Positions 1 to 8,629 are shown, counted from the stretch's first letter. The stretch is 47,666 nt of DNA from Acidimicrobiia bacterium (GCA_029939995.1 JAOZRW010000003.1:53496-101161), one strand, 5' to 3'. Numbers and translations: made by a program. The notes: generated by a model not told the origin, from the letters alone.

Positions 1-5
1 CGGGT

Positions 6-1412
6 ATGGAACCGCTCATCATCCCCGCAGAATCCCACCGTCTCGACCGCGCCTCGGACGATGCCCCAGAGATGCTCATGGAGCGAGCAGGCCTCGGCGT
101 GGCGCTCACCGCCGTCGAGATGGGGATCGGATACGGGGATCGGGTCATCGTTCTCGCCGGAAAGGGGAACAACGGGGGCGACGGGTACACCGCAGCGAAG
201 CACCTCGCGCGGCGGGGCGTGCAGGTGAGCGTGCGCTCGTTCGGGTATCCGCGCGGTGACGCCGGTCCCGCCCGTGCAGCATCTGTTGCCGCCGCTCGCG
301 CCGGAGTCTCCATCGACACGATCGGGGAACCGGAAGAGGCCGACCTGATCATCGACGCCCTCTACGGCGTCGGGTTCCACGGATCGCTCGCCGACACGCT
401 GGTTCCGTGGACCCGTGTCGACGTTCCCGTTCTCTCCATCGACGTTCCCTCCGGTCTGGATGCGACGACCGGGCTCGTGGAGAACGCGGCGTTCTACGCC
501 GACGCGACCGTCACCTTCCAGGCTGCCAAGACGGGACACATCCTCGGCGAGGGGCCGGAGCGGAGCGGAGAGCTGTTCATCCTCGACATCGGACTCGGCG
601 AACCCAGGCCGAGTCTCATGCTCTGCGAGGAAATCGATGCCCCGTGGCCGGTGCGGACGCGTCACGCGCACAAGTGGTCGGTCGGATCGGTGGCGGTGGT
701 CGGAGGATCTCCGGGTCTCACCGGTGCTCCGATGCTCGCGGCCCGGTCGGCACTCAACGCGGGCGCCGGTGCGGTCACGATCGTGTGCCCCGGTGCTCTC
801 CAGCCGATCTACGCAACGATGGATCCGGGAGTGATGAGTCGGGCGATCGGCGCCGGCGACCGGTTCGGGTCCGATGACACCGCAGCGGTCCTCGACGCCG
901 CAGCACGCTACGACGTGCTTGCGATCGGTCCCGGCCTCGGCAGCGTTGATCCGGCGTTCGTCGAGGGATTGCTTGCCGGCTGGGATGGGCCGGTCGTCGT
1001 GGACGCCGACGGGTTGAACGCCCTCACGGGACCCCCTGCGCTGCGCCGCACCGACGACACGATCATCACGCCTCACGCCGGTGAGTTCGCCAGACTGGCC
1101 GGAGGCGTTGCCTCTCACGAATCTGCAGCACGGCTGGCCGCCGATACGGGCGCAACCGTTCTGTTGAAGGGGAACCCGACGTTCGTGACGGACGGTGACG
1201 CGACGTGGGTGGTCGCGTCGGGTGGCCCGGAACTCGCGACCATCGGTACCGGGGACGTGCTCACCGGGATGGTGGCGGCGTTCGCGGCGGGCGGTTTGCC
1301 TGCCGACGTTGCCGCCCGGTCCGCCGCGTTCCATCACGGCTCTGCAGGGGCACGGTTGTCGCGATCCGCCGTGGTGACGGCGACGGGCCTCGCCGCGGAG
1401 GTCGGACGCTGA
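6..1412 (+). CDS. nnr: Bifunctional NAD(P)H-hydrate epimerase / ADP-dependent dehydratase
   Basis: This 468-residue protein repairs hydrated NAD(P)H: the N-terminal NnrE (YjeF) domain epimerises the R form and the C-terminal NnrD (ribokinase-like) domain dehydrates the S form with ATP/ADP. The N-domain (about 1-205) shows GKGNNGGDGY near residue 55 and DALYGVGFHG near 118. The C-domain shows GPGLGS, the metal/phosphate motif TPHAGEFARL, LKGNPTFVTDG and the anion-hole motif GTGDVLTGM. The fusion and length match the usual bacterial enzyme. The ATG five bases into the window gives the family's typical N-terminus (residues then RLDRAS), so the gene looks complete. No clear Shine-Dalgarno can be judged because the window begins here. 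Confidence 0.95.
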   Translation: MEPLIIPAESHRLDRASDDAPEMLMERAGLGVALTAVEMGIGYGDRVIVLAGKGNNGGDGYTAAKHLARRGVQVSVRSFGYPRGDAGPARAASVAAARAGVSIDTIGEPEEADLIIDALYGVGFHGSLADTLVPWTRVDVPVLSIDVPSGLDATTGLVENAAFYADATVTFQAAKTGHILGEGPERSGELFILDIGLGEPRPSLMLCEEIDAPWPVRTRHAHKWSVGSVAVVGGSPGLTGAPMLAARSALNAGAGAVTIVCPGALQPIYATMDPGVMSRAIGAGDRFGSDDTAAVLDAAARYDVLAIGPGLGSVDPAFVEGLLAGWDGPVVVDADGLNALTGPPALRRTDDTIITPHAGEFARLAGGVASHESAARLAADTGATVLLKGNPTFVTDGDATWVVASGGPELATIGTGDVLTGMVAAFAAGGLPADVAARSAAFHHGSAGARLSRSAVVTATGLAAEVGR

Positions 1413-1803
1413 CCGTTCGACACCTGCAGCGCGTGCGCGCCTCGGAAGGTTCGAACATGCGCCCGGGACACGACAACCGGAAATGGGGTCTATCTGTCCT
1501 GGCTCGTTCGATGCTCCTGCCGAAGATCGTCATGCTCCCGCCCGTCCGAACTGCGGAGCGTTGTCTCAACGCGACCGCTCGTGCTCGTCGACGGATGGGG
1601 CATCATCCGGGGCGAGTACGAATATCAAACCCCGAAGTCGGATCCCGATAGGATCATCCACACCCCGATGTCCTCGCCGAGGAAATTCGGAGCGGGAAGG
1701 GCGCAGCAGCGCTCGCATGCGGGGCCGCCCACTTCTTCCTCTGCTACCCATGAGTTGATGACGACTCACGATCATCCTCGCATCGATCGTCGGAGCGCTC
1801 GCG
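1413..1803. other. Gap with no recognisable gene
   Basis: About 390 bases between nnr and the copper-chaperone remnant. Short open frames exist on both strands, but their translations are Arg/Ser-rich and lack any domain-like pattern, as expected for shadows in high-GC DNA. Just before the remnant another frame reads THELMTT...PRID, faintly like the middle of a PCu(A)C domain, so the gap may hold the decayed 5' half of that gene. This is weak inference. Confidence 0.5.
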
Positions 1804-1950
1804 GTGACCGCGGTGCTCGAACCGGGCGGCTATGACGTGATGCGTAGCAACAAGATGGTCGAGTTCGAGGCCGGTGACGTGGTCCCCCTGACTCTCATCT
1901 TCGAGAGCGCACCGTCGCAGACCGTCGCTGCAGAGATCCGCGACAACTAG
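1804..1950 (+). pseudogene. C-terminal remnant of a PCu(A)C copper chaperone
   Basis: Reading from the GTG, the 48-residue product contains LEPGGYDVM, then FEAGDVVPLTLIFE, and ends shortly after. This is the pattern of the last third of the PCu(A)C (DUF461) periplasmic copper chaperone family (LEPGGYHVM ... GD.VPLTLTFE). Two TGA stops (1756-1761) close the frame upstream. The signal peptide, most of the domain and the upstream Met/His ligands are not found in this frame. The family delivers Cu(I) to cytochrome oxidase. Here only the end survives, next to a quinol-cytochrome c operon on the other strand. Translation as a short orphan peptide cannot be excluded. Confidence 0.65.
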
Positions 1951-1970
1951 ATCCGGCTACGGGCGAAGGA

Positions 1971-2423
1971 TCATCCGCAGCAGGATCGCCAGTCGGGGTT
2001 GTCCGGGGCGGTCTCTTCCCAGCTCCGCATGTACGCGGTCAGCGCATCGATCTCTTCGAGCGTCAACGGCCCGCCGAAGTCGAGCGAGTAGGCGGCCATC
2101 AGCGATCCGGGGATACCGGTGGAGATCAGGCCTTTGACCTGATCGTCGACGGTGGCCGCGAGGAACTGTTGTGAATTGAGGCCGGGCCCGACCCCGCCCT
2201 CTCCCTGCGGACCGTGGCACGAACCGCAGTTGAGCGAGTACAGGTCCGCTCCCTGCGCAACGAGGCTCGCCTGGTGCTCTTCGAGTGAGTCGGCCCGTGC
2301 CGCCGGCTCGAACCACGAGTAGAAGAGGAAGCCGAGGATCAAGATGACCATGACGACGAGGCCGCTGATCATCCACTTGTCGGTCGACCGCTCCAGGCCC
2401 TCGTCGACGGATCGGTACGTCAT
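1971..2423 (-). CDS. Membrane-anchored monoheme cytochrome c of the bc-type complex
   Basis: A 150-residue protein with a short cytoplasmic N-terminus, one transmembrane helix (about 18-37, WMISGLVVMVILILGFLFY) and a class I cytochrome c domain. The heme-binding motif is CGSCH; a later Met in SLMAAYS is the likely sixth ligand. It should take electrons from the Rieske protein on the outer face. The ATG is chosen because it overlaps the Rieske stop as TGATG; an upstream in-frame extension has no cytochrome-like sequence. It is the last gene of the operon. The C-terminal tail has an unusual Cys-Cys pair (RSCCG). The single heme and anchor differ from the diheme QcrC of mycobacteria. Confidence 0.88.
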   Translation of the reverse strand: MTYRSVDEGLERSTDKWMISGLVVMVILILGFLFYSWFEPAARADSLEEHQASLVAQGADLYSLNCGSCHGPQGEGGVGPGLNSQQFLAATVDDQVKGLISTGIPGSLMAAYSLDFGGPLTLEEIDALTAYMRSWEETAPDNPDWRSCCG

Positions 2424-2881
2424 CAGCACACCTCCGATCCCGGAGGCGATCCCTTGGTCACCTCGGTCGTGTCGATCTCGATGATCCCCTCGACGACCTC
2501 GGTCGCAAGGTGATCCATTCCCCGGGGCGCGGGGCCTTCGATGTAGCACCCCTCCCTCGTGAACTTCGATCCGTGACAGGGGCATTCGAAGCGGTCGTTC
2601 TCGTCGATGTACGGCACGCGGCATCCGAGATGTGTGCACACCTCTGAGAACGCGACCACGTCGCCGTCGATGTTGACGAGGTAGCCGCGAGCCTCGCGGA
2701 CTTCGACGACGCCGGTCTCAGGGACGGCGTCCGGTGCGATCGTCCGCACGATGGCGTCGAAACCGGCAGCGAGGCGCGGCTTCAGGAGGTCCCACGACGT
2801 GACTGCACCTGCGGCCGCCAGCAGGCCGAAGCCGACCTTCCACGTCGTCGACAGGAACGAACGTCTCGTTACTTCACTCAT
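2423..2881 (-). CDS. Rieske [2Fe-2S] protein of the bc-type complex
   Basis: A 152-residue Rieske protein. The cluster motifs are CTHLGC and CPCHGSKF, giving the two Cys/two His ligands plus the disulfide cysteines. The N-terminus TRRSFLS followed by a hydrophobic stretch (about 14-30) is a twin-arginine signal that probably stays as a membrane anchor. It moves electrons from quinol at the Qo site to cytochrome c. Four bases overlap the preceding subunit IV gene (ATGA), so translation is likely coupled. The short form is like the cytochrome b6f/Firmicutes proteins and lacks the three-helix N-terminus of the mycobacterial QcrA. Confidence 0.93.
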   Translation of the reverse strand: MSEVTRRSFLSTTWKVGFGLLAAAGAVTSWDLLKPRLAAGFDAIVRTIAPDAVPETGVVEVREARGYLVNIDGDVVAFSEVCTHLGCRVPYIDENDRFECPCHGSKFTREGCYIEGPAPRGMDHLATEVVEGIIEIDTTEVTKGSPPGSEVC

Positions 2882-3399
2882 AGTTCACCATGCCATTCTT
2901 GCCACGGCCATACCCATGACCAGTTCTCTCCCCGGAACATGAACCCGATGAGCGTGAGAGCGATCCACAGCACCATGAACACGGTGAACGTGGCCCGTGC
3001 GATCTGTCGTTTCCTCGGATCGAGTGACGGGTTGCGGTCGACGTACGGAAGTGCGACGAGGCCGAGCACGATCGCGCCCGGTACGAGGACACCGGCGACG
3101 AGGGGGTGGAACTGTGCGAGCAACTCCTGGAGGGCGGCAAAGTACCACGGCGCCTTCTCCGGATTCGGCGTGTTGAGCGGGTTGGCGATCTCGCGCAACG
3201 GTGCGTCGAAGAACACGGCGATCAGGACGACGACCAGGATGACCACGAGCGCCGCGACCGCGTGCCGGACCAGGAGGTTCGGCCACACCATCACCGTCTC
3301 TTCCGCCGCCGGCTCCTTGCGGTCGCCGACGCCCGGCTTCCCCGGAACGACCCCGAGGAGCCGCTTGTCGCCGATGATCTTGGGATCGGGGTCAAGCAT
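2878..3399 (-). CDS. Cytochrome b C-terminal part, subunit IV (PetD-like)
   Basis: A 173-residue membrane protein equivalent to subunit IV of b6f complexes or the C-terminal half of cytochrome b. It carries [19 protein letters not shown], the quinol-oxidation (PEWY-type) motif in the APWYF variant seen in menaquinol-oxidising complexes. Three hydrophobic helices follow the pattern: about 42-65, 100-122 and 140-158. The N-terminal soluble segment is longer than in plant PetD. It overlaps the end of cytochrome b6 by eight bases. Together with that gene it forms a split cytochrome b. Confidence 0.9.
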   Translation of the reverse strand: MLDPDPKIIGDKRLLGVVPGKPGVGDRKEPAAEETVMVWPNLLVRHAVAALVVILVVVLIAVFFDAPLREIANPLNTPNPEKAPWYFAALQELLAQFHPLVAGVLVPGAIVLGLVALPYVDRNPSLDPRKRQIARATFTVFMVLWIALTLIGFMFRGENWSWVWPWQEWHGEL

Positions 3400-4129
3400 C
3401 GATATCTCCCGTCTTGGTATCGAGTGTCAGCATCGCATCCTTGCGCCAGCGCCAGATGTGAAGGGTCAGAACGCCGACGAGAGTCAGGGGCAGAACCGCC
3501 ACATGGAGCACGTAGAAGCGAAGGAGCGTGGCGGATCCGACCGTCGGCCCGCCGAGCATGAGTTCCTGAACCTGATCGCCGATCAGCGGCACGTAGGCGG
3601 CCATCGAGGTTCCGACCGTCACGGCCCAGTAGGCGAGTTGGTCCCAGGGCAGCAGGTAGCCGGTGAACGAGAGCAGCAGCGTGATGACGAGCAGCACGAC
3701 ACCGACGACCCAGTTGAACTCTTTCGGCGGCTTGTAGGCGCCCCGGTAGAACACCCGCGCGAGATGTGCCGCGACGGCGAGCACCATCAGGTGGGCTGCC
3801 CAGCGGTGGGCGTTCCTGAGGAACTGGCCGAAAGCGACCTGGGTCTGAATGTTCTGAACGTCCCCGTAGGCGTTCGCCGGTGACGGCACGTAGAAGAACA
3901 TGAGGAAGACCCCGGTGACCGTCAGGATCCCGAACAGCACGGCCGACGTCACTCCGAGGAATCCCGTGTACTTGAACGTGATCTCGACCTTGCGCACCTT
4001 CACCGGATAGAGGTGCAGCAGGAAGTTGGACCAGTGGCCGGCGGCGCGATCTCGCTCCGTCACCCGATCCGGGGAGCGGAAGAACGAACCGCCGATCGTG
4101 GATTTCCGTATCCGTTCAGAGAGATTCAC
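3392..4129 (-). CDS. Cytochrome b6-type diheme cytochrome b (N-terminal part)
   Basis: A 245-residue four-helix cytochrome b. The heme-ligand histidines are visible in the pairs NAHRWAA...AAHLARVF and FYVLHVAV...LTLHIWRW. The segment [14 protein letters not shown] is the conserved cd-loop region. It lacks the cysteine (b6 YCLGG) that binds the extra heme c of photosynthetic b6f, so a standard menaquinol bc-like chemistry is expected. The start is the GTG overlapping the upstream oxidoreductase stop as GTGA. Upstream in-frame Met would add 28 non-conserved residues. It overlaps the subunit IV gene at its end. Confidence 0.93.
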   Translation of the reverse strand: MNLSERIRKSTIGGSFFRSPDRVTERDRAAGHWSNFLLHLYPVKVRKVEITFKYTGFLGVTSAVLFGILTVTGVFLMFFYVPSPANAYGDVQNIQTQVAFGQFLRNAHRWAAHLMVLAVAAHLARVFYRGAYKPPKEFNWVVGVVLLVITLLLSFTGYLLPWDQLAYWAVTVGTSMAAYVPLIGDQVQELMLGGPTVGSATLLRFYVLHVAVLPLTLVGVLTLHIWRWRKDAMLTLDTKTGDIDA

Positions 4130-5895
4130 GTGGGTACTCCTATCCCCGACCACATGGCCATCGAGAGCGCGTTGGGTGGACAACGTTCGATACACAAGCC
4201 ACAGCGGATGCACGATGTCTCGTCGAGGAGCAGGGCCGTGGCTCCCGGCCGCTCGCCGACCTCCTCAGACGGGACCAGGGAGATGATGTCCAGAGGGCAG
4301 ACGTCTACGCACAAGGCGCAGAGGACGCAGATGTCGACGTCGAGTTCGATGTTGGCGAAACACCGCAGGCAGCGAGCGGCCTCGCACCGTGCCTGTTGCT
4401 CGGTGAATCCGAGTTCGACCTCGCTGAGACCCGTCCGGCGATCGGTCGCGAGCACCGGGACCGGGATCCGGTCGAGCCGGTCGTAGGTGTCGTTCAGACG
4501 ATGGAACTGGGAGAGCTCGACGAGCTGTCCCTCGACTTCCGGCGGTGCCTCCCCGGTGAAGGTTCGGTGGATATCGGCGGCGACGGTGCGACCATCGGCG
4601 ATCGCATCGATGAGCGTTCTCGGTCCTCGTGCAGCGTCTCCTCCGGCCCACACGTTGTCGAGAGAGGTCTTGAGCGTCGTCTCGTCGATCCCGATGGTGC
4701 GACGGGGCGAGATCTCCGGACCCGACTCCCCGAGCGCGTCGAGGTCGATGGCCTGACCGATCGCGAGGATCACCGTGTCGGCTTCGAACGACTGCACGTC
4801 ATCGGGATCGAACTTGGGGGCGAAGCGGCCCTCTTCGTTGAACACCGACAGCACACCGATGGTTTCGAGCCCGGTGACCTTCCCGTTCTCGGCGAGGATC
4901 CTCGCCGGTCCACGCCGGTGGATGAAGGTGATGTCTTCCGCCGCGGCCTCCTCGAGCTCGAACGGCGACGCCGGCATCTCCTCTTCGGATTCGAGCGAGA
5001 ACACGGTCACGTTGGTGGCGCCTTCCCTAGCGGCAGACCTCGCCACGTCGAGCGCTTCGAGCATCATTTCGGGGTCCTGGTCGTCGAGGTCGCTCGCCCG
5101 GGCCTCCGCGTAGTCTTCCCGTCGCAGCGCGGATCGTGCCGCATCCATGGCGACGTCACCGCCGCCGATGACGAGGACGCGCTCGCCGACATCGACGTGG
5201 TATCCCTGGTTGACGTTGATCAGGAACTCGATGGCCTTGAGCACACCGTCGGCCTCGTGGCCCTCGATGTCGAGCCCACGCCCGAGCGTTGCGCCGATCG
5301 CGAGGAACACGGCGTCGTGGCGGTCGCGAAGCTCGTCGAGTTGCACGTCGACACCGAGCTTCGTGTTGAGATGGACGTCGACGCCGAGGCTCACGATGGC
5401 GTCGAGTTCGGCGTTGAGAAGATCACGATCGAGCCGGTACTCCGGGATACCGAGCTTCATCATGCCGCCGAGTTGGGCGGTGGCCTCATAGACGGTGACG
5501 GCGTAGCCGAGGCGGCGGAGATCATGCGCACACGCCATGCCGGAGGGCCCGCCGCCGACGATACCGATGCTCTGCTTCCGTTCCTCGCCCTTGTACTCGG
5601 CGACGGATCGCCAGGTGTCGCTGCCCGCCTCGACGCCGTACTTCTCGGTGACGAAGCGTTTGAGCGCACGGATGGCGATCGGTGTGTCGATCGTGCCTCT
5701 CCGGCAGGCGTCTTCACAGGGGGCGGCGCATACCCGGCCGCAGACCGAGGCAAAGGGATTGGGCAGGCGCGCCGTCAAATAGGCGAACTCATCGTCGCCG
5801 TCTGCGATCGCGGCGACGTACGTCCCGGCGTTCGTGTGAACGGGGCAAGCGGCGAGACAGGGGATGTTCTCGTCGTAGAACCGAAGGGGCTGCAT
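4126..5895 (-). CDS. FAD/NAD(P)-dependent oxidoreductase with N- and C-terminal Fe-S domains (GltD/NfnB-like)
   Basis: A 589-residue flavoprotein. An N-terminal Fer4_20 domain has cysteines C13, C17, C52, C56, C60 and C64 ([24 protein letters not shown]). The FAD dinucleotide fold is at about 112-119 (GIVGGGPSG) and the NAD(P) fold near 265 ([13 protein letters not shown]). The C-terminus has two ferredoxin motifs, [11 protein letters not shown] and [11 protein letters not shown], for two [4Fe-4S] clusters. The family includes glutamate synthase small chain, NfnB and DsrL, which link NAD(P)H to ferredoxin or other centres. No gltB lies nearby. Instead it sits inside the bc-complex operon, overlapping cytochrome b6 downstream and the 2-TM gene upstream (TGATG), so I infer it exchanges electrons with that complex or the quinone pool. 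Confidence 0.88.
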   Translation of the reverse strand: MQPLRFYDENIPCLAACPVHTNAGTYVAAIADGDDEFAYLTARLPNPFASVCGRVCAAPCEDACRRGTIDTPIAIRALKRFVTEKYGVEAGSDTWRSVAEYKGEERKQSIGIVGGGPSGMACAHDLRRLGYAVTVYEATAQLGGMMKLGIPEYRLDRDLLNAELDAIVSLGVDVHLNTKLGVDVQLDELRDRHDAVFLAIGATLGRGLDIEGHEADGVLKAIEFLINVNQGYHVDVGERVLVIGGGDVAMDAARSALRREDYAEARASDLDDQDPEMMLEALDVARSAAREGATNVTVFSLESEEEMPASPFELEEAAAEDITFIHRRGPARILAENGKVTGLETIGVLSVFNEEGRFAPKFDPDDVQSFEADTVILAIGQAIDLDALGESGPEISPRRTIGIDETTLKTSLDNVWAGGDAARGPRTLIDAIADGRTVAADIHRTFTGEAPPEVEGQLVELSQFHRLNDTYDRLDRIPVPVLATDRRTGLSEVELGFTEQQARCEAARCLRCFANIELDVDICVLCALCVDVCPLDIISLVPSEEVGERPGATALLLDETSCIRCGLCIERCPPNALSMAMWSGIGVPT

Positions 5896-6251
5896 CAGAT
5901 GTAGCGGTCCTTCTGAGCGAAACGCAACCCGATCAAGGCGACCGCGAGCGCACCGAACCAGACCCCGGACACGATGAGGCTGACGATCGTGTCCCACGCG
6001 CTACTCGACATCAGCCCGGAGAGCAGGTCGCGGACGACGGCCAGGGAATTCGGCTCCATGAGGTAGGAGGGAAGCCAGACCGTAGCGAACGCGACGTAGA
6101 GGACGATCACGGCCACTTTGAGCCACACCTGGAGCGTCGTGAACCTGCCATCGGATCCCCGTTTGGCTCCCAGCGGCCCGAGCATCGAAGCGATCGTCGA
6201 GCCGACACCTTTCGTGGACGCGTCCGCCGGGATGTCCTGATTTGCTGCCAT
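5895..6251 (-). CDS. Small two-helix membrane protein, first gene of the bc operon
   Basis: A 118-residue protein of no family I recognise. It has a polar N-terminus (about 1-40) and two hydrophobic segments, about 42-66 (VWLKVAVIVLYVAFATVWL) and about 88-111 (IVSLIVSGVWFGALAVALIGL). It overlaps the flavoprotein gene by one base, so it is probably co-translated with it and may anchor the flavoprotein to the membrane (inference). The ATG start is preferred; a TTG 36 bases upstream would add 12 residues. No strong Shine-Dalgarno precedes either. Confidence 0.75.
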   Translation of the reverse strand: MAANQDIPADASTKGVGSTIASMLGPLGAKRGSDGRFTTLQVWLKVAVIVLYVAFATVWLPSYLMEPNSLAVVRDLLSGLMSSSAWDTIVSLIVSGVWFGALAVALIGLRFAQKDRYI

Positions 6252-6401
6252 AGCTGGGAGCCTAATTTGGCGATCGACGATTCCCAAATAGGTCGGAGAT
6301 TTCAGGGTCTTACGGCCCTAGCGTTGTACCGCCCGTCCATCTCGAATGCGAGAGCGGCCGCTCCGGAGAGCGGCCGCGATCCCGGGACGACGTGACGCCT
6401 G

Positions 6402-6773
6402 CTACTGCGAGGTCCGGAGATAGTCGACGAGATCCGCAAGGTCCGGTTCGGTGAGGGGTGGATCCCCGCCCTTGGGCGGCATGTCGACCCCGATCGTGTT
6501 GGCCGGGGTCGATCGTGGACCGTCCGGCGGCAACGAACGGCATGAGATCGGCATTCGGCAGGGATTGGATGAACTCGTTGTCGTGCATGTCGGGGCCCAG
6601 CCCGTCGACACCTTCGGCGTTCTGCTCGTGACAGGCGGCGCAGGTCGTCTTGAAGATCGCCTGCCCGCCGGCGGTACCGACGTCGTCGCCGTGTCGCTCA
6701 CGTTCGAGTAGCCGCACGCCGCGACCCCGAGGACAAGCGCGGCCAGAAGTGGCACCCACTACCTGGTCTTCAT
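6402..6773 (-). pseudogene. Broken cytochrome c lipoprotein (in-frame stop and two frame changes)
   Basis: The pieces of one class I cytochrome c can be read only by changing frame twice. From the ATG, codon 5 is TAG. The same frame then continues as a lipoprotein signal, VPLLAALVLGVAACG (lipobox VAAC). Near 6665-6680 the frame must change to read AIFKTTCAACHEQNAEG with the heme motif CAACH (6628-6642). Near 6500-6512 it must change back to read NTIGVDMPPKGG (likely Met ligand) and the terminal helix DLADLVDYLRTSQ. The two shifts compensate. Either the gene is decaying or the assembly has errors here. It would have been a secreted electron carrier for the neighbouring bc operon. Confidence 0.75.
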
Positions 6774-6853
6774 GTCCTGTCTTCCACGGTTTCGTATCAC
6801 CACCCCGTAGAGGCGGTCACAGTCGATCTGTGTTCGCTCCCGACGTCACCCGA

Positions 6854-6874
6854 TCGTGCATCCCGACGATGCAC
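6854..6874. other. Perfect 8-bp hairpin downstream of cimA
   Basis: CGTGCATC and GATGCACG flank a five-base loop, about 50 bases past the cimA stop. There is no U-tract on either strand, so it may be a transcript 3' end structure rather than a standard terminator. The rest of this 147-base spacer shows nothing I can name. Confidence 0.35.
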
Positions 6875-6920
6875 GGGGTCTGAAGACTCCATCAGCGTAT
6901 CGAAACCGGAGCCGTTCGCG

Positions 6921-8516
6921 TCAAGCGACCGTCGCCCCGGCCGCCGGCGTCGACTGCTCCTGGTGGCGCACGAGACCGATGATCAGGCCTTCGCACACGG
7001 CCCGCCACGAGGCGTCGATGATGTTCTGATGTACGCCGATCGTGCCCCAGGACCCCTCGACGTCGCTGTGCCGGCAGAGGACCCGCACGCGGGCCGCCGA
7101 TCCGTCGGACGAGTCGAGGTCGCGGACGCGATAGTCGGTGAGACGCACGCCTGCGAGATGCGGATAGGCGTCGCAGAGGGCGGCGCGCAGCGCCCCGTCG
7201 ATCGCAGCGACGGGACCGTCGCCTTCCCTCGTCGTCACGATCCGCTCACCGTTCAGCGTGACCTTCACGGTCGCTTCGGCGGTCACCTCGCCCGAGCGAT
7301 GCTCGACGAAGACCCGGTAGGACTCGAGTTCGAAGAACGGCTGAACCCATCCCTGCACGTCGCGAACGAGGAGTTGGAAGGATCCGTCCGCGGCCTCGAA
7401 GTGGTAGCCGTCGTGCTCGAGTTCCTTCACCCGATCCACGACGGTCTGCGCCTCCTCGGGCGACAGGTCGAGGCCCGTGTCGCGTGCTTTGGCGAGGATC
7501 GTCGATCGTCCGGCGAGCTCCGACACGACGGTGCGCGTCGTGTTACCGACCGCCGAAGGGGGGAGATGCTCGTACGCATCGGGGCGTCGGGCCAAAGCCG
7601 ACGTGTGCAGGCCCGCCTTGTGAGTGAACGCCGAACTGCCGACGAACGGCGTGTGGGCGTCGAGGGTCAGGTTGATGTACTCCGCGATGTGATGCGAGAC
7701 CGTCGTGAGGTGGGGCAGCCGATCCGCGGGGATCGACTCGACGCCCATCTTGAGAGACACGTTCGGGATGACGGAGCAGAGGTCGGCGTTCCCGGTGCGC
7801 TCTCCGTATCCGTTCATGCATCCCTGCACCTGGACGACGCCGGCCCGGACGGCGGCGAGACTGTTCGCGACCGCGGTCCCCGAATCGTTGTGGAAGTGAC
7901 ATCCGAGAGCGGCATCGGGGACGCTTTCACCGACCTCGGCGACGATCCGCCCGGCGTCGAAGGGGAGCGTCCCGCCGTTCGTGTCGCAGAGAACGACTCG
8001 CTCCGCACCCGCTTCGTGCGCCGCCCGGACCGTGGCGAGCGCGAACTCGGGGTTGGATCGATATCCGTCGAAGAAGTGCTCTGCGTCGAAGAACACCCGC
8101 TTCCCGACCGAGCGAAGGTACCGGACCGAGTCGGCGATCATCTCGATCGCTTCTTCGGGCGTGGTGCGCAGCGCATGCTCGACGTGGTAGTCCCAGGACT
8201 TGCCGACCAGGCACACCACGTCCGTGTCGGCGGCGACCAGAGCCGCGAGCTGGGCGTCTTCGGCGGCGTCGGCGTCGGCGTGCCGTGTCGAGCCGAAGGC
8301 GACGAGCGTCGCCGTTTGGAGATCCAGCTCGGTTTTCGCACGACGGAAGAACTCGTCGTCCTTCGGGTTCGCCCCCGGCCATCCGCCTTCGATGAAGGCA
8401 ACCCCGAGGTCGTCGAGGAGCCGGCTGATGGCGAGTTTGTCCCCCGCGGTGAGCGAGATGCCCTCCTGCTGGGTCCCGTCTCGCAGCGTCGTGTCGTAGA
8501 TCTCGATCGTGGTCAT
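6921..8516 (-). CDS. cimA: (R)-citramalate synthase
   Basis: A 531-residue enzyme of the isopropylmalate/homocitrate synthase family. It would condense acetyl-CoA with pyruvate to citramalate, the first step of threonine-independent isoleucine synthesis. The DRE-TIM metal/substrate motif is YDTTLRDGTQQEG near residue 8. HFHNDSGTAVANS supplies the two metal histidines, and GCMNGYGERTGNADL is the second signature. THKAGLHTSAL follows, and the C-terminal third is the LeuA-type allosteric domain. ERTGNADL with this length fits the CimA/2-isopropylmalate-homolog subgroup rather than LeuA; homocitrate synthase is less likely. GGAG lies 11 bases before the ATG. The leader peptide and terminator just upstream suggest isoleucine control of transcription. 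Confidence 0.9.
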   Translation of the reverse strand: MTTIEIYDTTLRDGTQQEGISLTAGDKLAISRLLDDLGVAFIEGGWPGANPKDDEFFRRAKTELDLQTATLVAFGSTRHADADAAEDAQLAALVAADTDVVCLVGKSWDYHVEHALRTTPEEAIEMIADSVRYLRSVGKRVFFDAEHFFDGYRSNPEFALATVRAAHEAGAERVVLCDTNGGTLPFDAGRIVAEVGESVPDAALGCHFHNDSGTAVANSLAAVRAGVVQVQGCMNGYGERTGNADLCSVIPNVSLKMGVESIPADRLPHLTTVSHHIAEYINLTLDAHTPFVGSSAFTHKAGLHTSALARRPDAYEHLPPSAVGNTTRTVVSELAGRSTILAKARDTGLDLSPEEAQTVVDRVKELEHDGYHFEAADGSFQLLVRDVQGWVQPFFELESYRVFVEHRSGEVTAEATVKVTLNGERIVTTREGDGPVAAIDGALRAALCDAYPHLAGVRLTDYRVRDLDSSDGSAARVRVLCRHSDVEGSWGTIGVHQNIIDASWRAVCEGLIIGLVRHQEQSTPAAGATVA

Positions 8517-8536
8517 GGTGTGTCGTGCTCCGGATA

Positions 8537-8564
8537 GAGAAAACCCCCCGGCGGGCGGAGGGTT
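8537..8564 (-). terminator. Candidate attenuator terminator before cimA
   Basis: On the minus strand AACCCTCC pairs with GGGGGGTT (8 bp, one G-U) around a seven-base loop, followed directly by TTTTCTC. It lies between the leader peptide stop and the cimA Shine-Dalgarno, where an attenuator is expected. I could not identify a convincing antiterminator pairing by eye. Confidence 0.65.
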
Positions 8565-8567
8565 GCG

Positions 8568-8591
8568 GGCGCACACGGGTTCGTGTGCGCC
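8568..8591 (-). promoter_or_regulatory. Perfect 10-bp hairpin at the cimA leader stop codon
   Basis: GGCGCACACG and CGTGTGCGCC pair perfectly around an AACC loop. The first stem base is the last base of the leader TAG. A ribosome finishing the leader would cover this stem. One stalled on the Ile codons would also interfere with its 5' arm. It is a candidate pause or anti-antiterminator element. Confidence 0.55.
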
Positions 8592-8629
8592 TAGGTGATG
8601 ATGATGGTGAAGTTGCGTGCGTCGGTCAT
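8591..8629 (-). CDS. Isoleucine-rich leader peptide of cimA
   Basis: A 12-codon frame, MTDARNFTIIIT, with three consecutive ATC (Ile) codons flanked by Thr codons, ending in TAG. It starts about nine bases after a good -10 hexamer and has no Shine-Dalgarno, so a leaderless start is likely. It is followed by a 10-bp hairpin and an intrinsic terminator, then cimA. Charged isoleucine tRNA is the natural signal because CimA starts isoleucine synthesis. This is the classical leader-attenuator arrangement, inferred from sequence only. Confidence 0.7.
   Translation of the reverse strand: MTDARNFTIIIT

Noticed and set aside
1440-1480. tRNA-like T-loop (GGTTCGAAC) after nnr
   Set aside because: No matching cloverleaf on either strand.
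1483-1835. Small genes in the nnr-cytochrome gap
   Set aside because: Low-complexity Arg/Ser products, no ribosome-binding sites and no family pattern apart from the PCu(A)C tail.
4396-5904. A 502-codon open frame on the plus strand opposite the flavoprotein
   Set aside because: Its translation is Arg/Asp/Val-rich without motifs, and the opposite strand encodes a clear multi-domain enzyme. It is a GC-driven shadow, like other long antisense frames at 6963-8537, 10781-12799, 17542-19557 and 41784-44123.
6402-6773. Programmed frameshifting in the cytochrome c lipoprotein
   Set aside because: Two opposite shifts plus an early TAG would be needed and no slippery heptamer with a pseudoknot is visible. 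Decay or sequence error is simpler.
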